In this document: one piece after another, positions 59,950-64,000 of the stretch
Layout of the letters: each line of letters opens with the position of its first letter
Numbering within the stretch: position 1 is the first letter of the stretch
Source of the DNA: an uncultured Collinsella sp.
Lineage (GTDB): Bacteria > Actinomycetota > Coriobacteriia > Coriobacteriales > Coriobacteriaceae
Reading direction: 5' to 3'
Assembly: GCA_900541025.1 (NCBI GenBank)
Contig: UQIL01000003.1
Coordinates: forward strand, 46,949-110,948
DNA length: 64,000 nt
The notes under the pieces: model-generated
What the model saw: only the letters and a program-made list of their open reading frames with translations
Told to the model about the DNA's origin: nothing
The model's database searches: none
Made by a program: the position numbers and the translations under genes

Positions 59950-60157
59950 CTGCAGCCTCCGTTTCCTTTATGCGCTGCTCTACTGTCTCCGCGATGTTCC
60001 TCTCCCAGACGGCGAGTTCGCGCATCGTCCTTTTATGTCCGTTCACAACGGCCTCCTTGAACTGGATAATGTGCAGGAGCTGCGCCAGCGACGGGTCGTC
60101 CCCTAGGCCGTGTGCCTCCGCGCGTTTTTCCAATTCGGCATAATCGGAAAAGTTCAT
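59939..60157 (-). CDS. Small helical phage protein
   Basis: A 72-residue, almost wholly helical charged protein (DYAELEKRAEAHGL...; ERNIAETVEQRIKETEAADG) that overlaps the next gene by 11 nt. No family recognised. Confidence 0.55.
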   Translation of the reverse strand: MNFSDYAELEKRAEAHGLGDDPSLAQLLHIIQFKEAVVNGHKRTMRELAVWERNIAETVEQRIKETEAADGQ

Positions 60158-60555
60158 CAGTTCTCACCCCTCAGCTTGTGGATGCGGTCGGCGATGTCAC
60201 GCATGACAATCCTTTCGCAGGTTTCGCCTTTGTCGGAAATGCACGATGAGCAGTCGCACGCGCTTTTGCCAAAATAGGCGCAGGCTTCATAATTCAGCGC
60301 GTCCGCGCCCCTGCCCAAGTCCTCTTCCAGCTTCTCCCATGTGTCTGGCGTGGTGAGGTACACGAGTGCCGGATCGAGTGCAAATCCACGGTCGGTAATC
60401 GCACGCCATTTGTTCGACCATCCGTCACTCAAATCAAAGTCCGTGGTGAATGTCCAGCGCACGATGCTATATACGTTCCCGACACGGTTGAACAGCGCCA
60501 CGGTATCTAGAGGTATCTCTCGTCCCTCGGCATCTCTCGGCAATTCGACACTCAT
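60157..60555 (-). CDS. Cysteine-containing phage protein, 132 aa
   Basis: A 132-residue protein opening MSVELPRDAEGREIPLDT, with a middle YLTTPDTWEKLEEDL and a Cys cluster CAYFGKSACDCSSC near residue 100. Comparable early phage proteins of unknown role exist in gut actinobacterial phages. Start overlaps the upstream gene by 4 nt. Confidence 0.6.
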   Translation of the reverse strand: MSVELPRDAEGREIPLDTVALFNRVGNVYSIVRWTFTTDFDLSDGWSNKWRAITDRGFALDPALVYLTTPDTWEKLEEDLGRGADALNYEACAYFGKSACDCSSCISDKGETCERIVMRDIADRIHKLRGEN

Positions 60556-60857
60556 AGCCCAAACTCCTCGTAGTCGCGGCACTCGTCGCGCTCGTCCTCG
60601 CAGTACAGCAGGTTTCCCATAAGCCACGCCGCGGCCCACTTCGCCAGGCGCCAGCGCCCCTCCTTGCGGTCGGGCGCCTCCGCGTCGTAGGCGCGCTCGA
60701 ACTCGAGGTGGCAGTAGCCGTAGTCGACGTGGATGTCGCTGCCGCAGAAGTGCCTGCAGTTCCCGCACATCCTAGGCTCGCAGGCCCCGCCGAAGTGGCG
60801 CTCAATGGCGGCGTCGGTCACCCCCATCGGGTAGCCTCCGACCCTCGAGTCACTCAT
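60552..60857 (-). CDS. Phage zinc-finger-like protein
   Basis: A 101-residue protein with CEPRMCGNCRHFC (about residue 27), a Cys-rich stretch that can bind zinc, followed by GYCHLEF and a helical C terminus. ATG at 60857 overlaps the upstream gene by 8 nt. Function unknown. Confidence 0.6.
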   Translation of the reverse strand: MSDSRVGGYPMGVTDAAIERHFGGACEPRMCGNCRHFCGSDIHVDYGYCHLEFERAYDAEAPDRKEGRWRLAKWAAAWLMGNLLYCEDERDECRDYEEFGL

Positions 60858-61158
60858 CGCACTCCACCGCCCCAGCGCTCTCGTCGAGCAGGTCGATGGC
60901 ATCCCCGACGGTCGCCTCGATGCTCGTCAGCTGGCGGCGCAGGTTCTGCACGAGGTTCGCGTCGGCGACCTCCGCCCTTCCCGCCTCGTAGGCGCGCTCG
61001 ATCATGTCGGTCACCGCGACCTGCATCGCTGTGTCGTTGTAGCCGCGCCTGACGCGATACTTCCCCAGGTAGGCGTGCGCCCTGTCCTGCGGCCTGCACT
61101 CGCGGTCGAAATGGAACACCTCGACCGCGTCGGCCTTGATCTGATCCAAAGTCTCCAT
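60850..61158 (-). CDS. Small helical phage protein, 102 aa
   Basis: A 102-residue protein (METLDQIKADAVEVFHF...) that is mainly helical, with EVADANLVQNLRRQLTSIEATVGDAIDLLDE at the C terminus. ATG at 61158 follows AGAGGGGACGTTTGTG. No recognised family. Confidence 0.55.
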   Translation of the reverse strand: METLDQIKADAVEVFHFDRECRPQDRAHAYLGKYRVRRGYNDTAMQVAVTDMIERAYEAGRAEVADANLVQNLRRQLTSIEATVGDAIDLLDESAGAVECDE

Positions 61159-61460
61159 CACAAACGTCCCCTCTCTCGGTTCCTCTCGTTGCAGCGCTCG
61201 ATTGCCGCGTCCACGTCCTCCTGCGTGAACCCCTCGGCATCGAGCAGGCTGACGACCGCCTGGACCACGTCCATGCACTCGTCGATAAGGCTCTCGCGGT
61301 ACTCCCTGCGCGCCGTCATGATCTGGCTTTGGCGTATGCCGTCGTGTAGCTGCCACACGCCGAACACCTCGGCCGCCTCCTCGAGCGGCTTGAGCGCCTG
61401 CACCCTGGGTTCGTCCGGCTTGTCGAACGCCCCGAACTCGAACCTGTATCCGTCGCGCAT
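61158..61460 (-). CDS. MazG-like nucleotide pyrophosphohydrolase (predicted)
   Basis: A 100-residue all-helical protein. LKPLEEAAEVFG (about 24) and SLIDECMDVVQAVVSLLD (about 57) reproduce the EExxE...ExxD metal-binding pattern of MazG-type NTP pyrophosphohydrolases. Phage MazG proteins are thought to trim nucleotide or ppGpp pools. Starts at the 1-nt junction with its neighbour. Confidence 0.72.
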   Translation of the reverse strand: MRDGYRFEFGAFDKPDEPRVQALKPLEEAAEVFGVWQLHDGIRQSQIMTARREYRESLIDECMDVVQAVVSLLDAEGFTQEDVDAAIERCNERNRERGRL

Positions 61461-61693
61461 CAGATGCGCCTCCCTTCCGCCAGCGCCGCACGCATGGCGT
61501 TGATCTCTCGGCCCGACTCACTCCTCGTTCCGAGGTACACGTCCACGGGCCGCTTGCTCGCGTCCCTTCGCGCCACGTTCTCGCACCACCCGCAGCAGTA
61601 CCTCTGGTTCCTGTACGCCGTGCGGAACCGCCTGCCGCACTGCCCGCACACGAGCACGTAGCCCCCGCGCCTGTCCAGCGACTCAGCCCTCAT
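61460..61693 (-). CDS. Phage zinc-ribbon protein, 77 aa
   Basis: A 77-residue protein with CGQCGRRF and CCGWCENVARR, a treble-clef/zinc-ribbon pair, then a basic helical tail. Overlaps the next gene by 11 nt. Role unknown; could aid nucleic-acid binding. Confidence 0.65.
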   Translation of the reverse strand: MRAESLDRRGGYVLVCGQCGRRFRTAYRNQRYCCGWCENVARRDASKRPVDVYLGTRSESGREINAMRAALAEGRRI

Positions 61694-61925
61694 GTCGCGC
61701 CTCCCAGTAGTTGCACCTCGCGAGCCCCTGCGTGGCGTGCACGAAGTCGGGGCAGCGCATGCACGTGTACCGTTTGCGGCCCTCGCCAGACGCCGTCATG
61801 ACCGCCTCACTCACGGCGCAGAACCCGCACGTCTCGCAGCGGGCACTGCGCGGCCCGTCGTCGTAGATGCTCGCGGACCCCTTCGGTCTGCCCATGTTCT
61901 CGCTCCTCTCGTCGTCCAAGCTCAT
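61683..61925 (-). CDS. Small cysteine-rich phage protein, 80 aa
   Basis: An 80-residue protein with ARCETCGFCAVSE and YTCMRCPDF, a probable zinc site, ending in ARCNYWEARHEG. ATG at 61925 follows GAGGAGGGCGTC and overlaps the upstream TGA. Confidence 0.65.
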   Translation of the reverse strand: MSLDDERSENMGRPKGSASIYDDGPRSARCETCGFCAVSEAVMTASGEGRKRYTCMRCPDFVHATQGLARCNYWEARHEG

Positions 61926-62815
61926 GACGCCCTCCTCTCGCATGCGGCCCTCGCATCCAACAGACGCCGCGCGTCCTGGTACGCCTTGAGCGCCACCGGA
62001 TCGGCGGTCGTCCCCCTCGGGGCCTTCACCTTCGCCGGGTCGATGCCCGGATGTTCCTCGCGCCACCTGCGCTCGAGCTCCGCCCTCGTCTGCTCGGGCG
62101 TCCTCGTCGGTTTGAACGTGGCGGCCTGAATCTCGGCATCGGTCGGCTTGCCGCGGGCATGGGCCTCGGCGTCGAGGCGCTTCTGGTTGCCGTTCCACAG
62201 CATCGCCGCGGCCTTGAGCGAGGTCACGGGCATCCCGTTCGAGCGGATCCAGCCCTGCGACTCGTAGTGCGCCCAGAACTTGTCGGGGTCGCCGCTGATG
62301 CAGTTGGCAGCGAAGTACGCGCGGCACTCCTCGAGGGTCGGCGGGGCGAAGCTGTCTGCGTCGCCGCCGCCGCGCGTACCATCAACACAAGCTAGGCTAG
62401 GTAAAGCTAAGCTAGGACAGGTTAGGTTAGGGTTTTCGCTTTCGGAAACCTCGGTTTCGGGTTCTGAAAACCTAGGTTTCCCGTTTTCAAAACCTTGGTT
62501 TTCGCTTTCGGAAACCTCGGTTTCGGGTTTTTGCTCAGGCTCGGGTTCAGGTTCCGGCTCGGCCTTGGCCTTGCGGGGCCTGCCGCCCTTCTTGGCCTGC
62601 TCTCGCTTGTTCTTGGAGTTGTCGATGGCGTTCTTGAGCCCCTTGAAGGCCCTCTTGACGCTCTTGGGCAGCTCGATCTCGACACCGTGAAGACCGTACA
62701 TGAGCACCGCGTCCGCGAGCATCATGCGCTCCCTCATGTCCTCGGGGTCGTTCGGGTCGTAATCGTCGTAGAGCTCGGCTATCGAGCTGGCGAAAACCGT
62801 GAAGTCGTTGGCCAT
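61922..62815 (-). CDS. DUF6291-like phage replication-type protein carrying iterons
   Basis: A 297-residue protein. Residues about 1-75 form a DUF6291-like N-terminal domain (SIAELYDDYDPNDPEDMRERM). A low-complexity Glu/Pro/Ser linker (about 80-135) is encoded by the iteron array, and the C-terminal half (LEECRAYFAANCISGDPDKFWAHYESQGW; MPVTSLKAAAMLWNGNQ) looks like the DNA-binding end of phage replication initiators. ATG at 62815 overlaps the upstream small gene. It sits beside ssb, which supports a replication role; the family itself is functionally uncharacterised. Confidence 0.7.
   Translation of the reverse strand: MANDFTVFASSIAELYDDYDPNDPEDMRERMMLADAVLMYGLHGVEIELPKSVKRAFKGLKNAIDNSKNKREQAKKGGRPRKAKAEPEPEPEPEQKPETEVSESENQGFENGKPRFSEPETEVSESENPNLTCPSLALPSLACVDGTRGGGDADSFAPPTLEECRAYFAANCISGDPDKFWAHYESQGWIRSNGMPVTSLKAAAMLWNGNQKRLDAEAHARGKPTDAEIQAATFKPTRTPEQTRAELERRWREEHPGIDPAKVKAPRGTTADPVALKAYQDARRLLDARAACERRAS
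62446..62523. repeat. Four palindromic iterons at 22-bp period; candidate phage replication origin
   Basis: AAACCTNGGTTT occurs at 62446-62457, 62468-62479, 62490-62501 and 62512-62523, the starts spaced exactly 22 bp. Immediately left are short repeats around GGTTAGGTTAGGG (62418-62432) and GCTAGGCTAGG. The array lies inside the replication-type gene, as lambdoid origins do. Confidence 0.75.
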
Positions 62816-62925
62816 CAGAACCACCCCCATAGAAGCGAAGAGAAGAACAGAAAACCCGCGGAGAAGGAGGCGGCGAACAGGGCCGCCTCCCAGTGGTCGC
62901 GGATGATGTCGGGTACGTGCCTCAT
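62815..62925 (-). CDS. 36-residue membrane protein between ssb and the replication gene
   Basis: A 36-residue protein beginning MRHVPDIIRDHWEAAL with a single hydrophobic helix (LFAASFSAGFLFFSSLL) and ending WGWF. Start and stop both share TGATG junctions with neighbours, so translation is coupled across three genes. Function unknown. Confidence 0.55.
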   Translation of the reverse strand: MRHVPDIIRDHWEAALFAASFSAGFLFFSSLLWGWF

Positions 62926-63401
62926 CAGAACGGCACGTCCTCGTCGTAGAACTCGGACTGCGGGACCGCGGCGTAGGCCTGCTGGGCGCTCCACTGCGGC
63001 GCTGCCTGCGCCCGGGACTGCACGGGTACCGTGTCCGCGAGGCTCTGCTGCGGCTGGGCCTGCGTCTGCCCCTCACGGCGCACCATGACCTCAATCTCGT
63101 CGACGATCACCTCGAGCTTGCTGCGCTTTTGGCCATCCTTCTTCCAGGAGCTGTAGCGCAGCTTGCCCTCGATGGCGACCTTCATCCCCTTGGCAAGGAA
63201 TCGCCCAACGGCCTCGGCGCGGTTGCCGAACATGGTGCAGTCGACGAAGTTGGGGTAGTCCTCCCACTCGCCCGTCTGCGCGTTGCGGCGGCGGCCGTTT
63301 ACCGCCACGCCGAAGGACAGGACCTGCGTCCCGCCCGCCGTGGCGCGAAGCTCCGGGTCGCGGGTGAGGTTGCCGCTGATGTTCACTCGGTTGATGCTCA
63401 C
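62925..63401 (-). CDS. ssb: Single-stranded DNA-binding protein
   Basis: A 158-residue phage SSB. The OB fold occupies residues 1-105 (INRVNISGNLTRDPELR; SFGVAVNGRRR; WKKDGQKRSKLEVIVDEIEVM) followed by a Gln/Ala-rich linker and the acidic C-terminal tip YDEDVPF that recruits replication proteins. It stands upstream of the probable initiator. Confidence 0.95.
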   Translation of the reverse strand: MSINRVNISGNLTRDPELRATAGGTQVLSFGVAVNGRRRNAQTGEWEDYPNFVDCTMFGNRAEAVGRFLAKGMKVAIEGKLRYSSWKKDGQKRSKLEVIVDEIEVMVRREGQTQAQPQQSLADTVPVQSRAQAAPQWSAQQAYAAVPQSEFYDEDVPF

Positions 63402-63739
63402 TGCCCGTCCTCCTTCGCGGTCATGTGGCTCTTGATTGCCTCGACGAGGCGCGGCCCCTGCATGTAGCCCAGGCCGCTCACGCGGCGACCATCGGGGATG
63501 TCAAGCGCCTTGACGATCTTCTGCGCCGTGACCGGGCCGATGCCCGGGAACGAGCGGGCGAACTCCTCGACCTTGAGCTTTGCCGCGATGGGTGCCTCGA
63601 TGGCGACCTCGGGCGGGATGTTCCCCGCCTTGCAGGCGGCCTTGAACGCGGCGCGCTCGCGGCGCGTGTGGATGGCCTTGGCCATCGCCTCCTTGCGCTG
63701 CTCCGGCGTTCGGAGCGGCGGCAGGTTCTTCTCCTCCAT
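63398..63739 (-). CDS. Phage-encoded mIHF-like (actinobacterial IHF) protein
   Basis: A 113-residue protein with the actinobacterial IHF pattern: LPPLRTPEQRKEAMAKA at the start, RRERAAFK basic helix, FPGIGPVTAQKI (helix-two-turn-helix, ~65) and RRVSGLGY (~85). Host mIHF bends DNA and is needed for phage L5 integration. A phage copy could act in integration, replication-origin bending or nucleoid control. Overlaps ssb by 4 nt. Confidence 0.85.
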   Translation of the reverse strand: MEEKNLPPLRTPEQRKEAMAKAIHTRRERAAFKAACKAGNIPPEVAIEAPIAAKLKVEEFARSFPGIGPVTAQKIVKALDIPDGRRVSGLGYMQGPRLVEAIKSHMTAKEDGQ

Positions 63740-63742
63740 GTC

Positions 63743-64000
63743 CTACATCCTCTCTACGTGTCCGTGGATGCCGTTCTCGACCATGACGGCCCTCACGCGG
63801 CGAAGCTCGTCCGCCGTGGCGCACTCGATGACCACGCGGTAGCCCCTCTGCGGTGCCGAGGCCGCATCCTCGGCCACATCCGGCTCGGGGCGCGACGGCA
63901 CCACCCGCACGCACCTCGGCACGCCCAAGGGCGGCTGAGGTTCCTCGACGGGCATCGGCTCGGGGTCGGGCGGCAGCGGCGCGGGCTCCGGCTCGGGCTC
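63743..64000 (-). CDS. Partial phage protein with Pro/Glu-rich stretch (runs off window)
   Basis: The frame is open from the right edge to 63743. It contains repeating Glu-Pro pairs (about 63950-64000) and then GYRVVIECATADELRRVRAVM ending NGIHGHVERM. An internal ATG at 63955 could be the start, but the in-frame upstream sequence suggests a longer protein. Not identified. Confidence 0.45.
   Translation of the reverse strand, partial: EPEPEPAPLPPDPEPMPVEEPQPPLGVPRCVRVVPSRPEPDVAEDAASAPQRGYRVVIECATADELRRVRAVMVENGIHGHVERM

Noticed and set aside
62440..62530. Repeat region interpreted as a CRISPR array
   Set aside because: Repeats are 12-bp palindromes at 22-bp period with no spacers of normal length and no cas genes; iterons fit better.

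Overview
The window is GC-rich bacterial chromosome that most resembles a gut Coriobacteriia member of the Collinsella type. This is an inference from gene content and style (four-domain ribosomal protein S1, a phage copy of the actinobacterial mIHF fold, anaerobic 2-hydroxyacyl-CoA dehydratase-type genes, hairpin-rich intergenic regions), not from a database search. About 36 kb of host chromosome (1-36,300) is followed by a tailed-phage prophage that fills the rest (about 36,420-64,000) and runs off the right edge; no integrase is visible.

Host part. On the minus strand lie two tandem 2-hydroxyacyl-CoA dehydratase/double-cubane-type paralogues (109-2710), each followed by a copy of an ~100-nt structured repeat. 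Next is a molybdate uptake and cofactor block: modC, an unusual modB with a large N-terminal domain, modA, moaB/mog and moeA (3140-8643). Then come a CLC-type anion transporter, a lipid kinase, a small GGQ release-factor-like protein, xpt, an MFS exporter, metY, a C_GCAxxG_C_C protein, an IMPACT protein, the RNase P RNA gene, rpsA, an HAD phosphatase, an L-cysteine desulfidase (cyuA-like), rpiB, ndk, argH, a 56-aa unknown, argG, a Cof-type phosphatase, polA, an M18 aminopeptidase, yaaA, a small membrane protein, a TPP riboswitch with thiC, and thiD. Many intergenic regions hold long inverted repeats; at least three sequence families recur, two of them with compensatory base changes that suggest conserved RNA or cruciform structure.

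Prophage part. All phage genes read leftward, so the order of expression is right to left: an early module (mIHF-like protein, ssb, a 36-aa membrane protein, a replication-type protein whose gene carries four palindromic iterons at an exact 22-bp period, several small zinc-ribbon and MazG-like proteins), terminase small and large subunits, portal, then an adhesin module (coiled-coil fibre protein, variable receptor-binding protein, reverse transcriptase, two small proteins), minor head protein with a zincin-like tail, scaffold, P22-type coat, head-tail joining proteins, major tail protein, tail chaperones with a T_TTT_TTT -1 frameshift site, tape measure, tail-tip proteins, and holin/amidase lysis genes against thiD.

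The most notable system is a complete diversity-generating retroelement (DGR) at 51,969-54,973. A 107-bp template repeat (53,164-53,270) and a 107-bp variable repeat at the 3' end of the adhesin gene (53,377-53,483) differ at 13 positions, every one an adenine in the coding sense of the template, and every adenine-containing template codon is changed. The reverse transcriptase has a YADD centre and a DGR-type motif 4 in which the usual Gln is Leu. No avd gene is visible. The module sits between portal and minor head genes instead of with the tail-tip genes, so the diversified protein could be a tail adhesin or a head-attached fibre.
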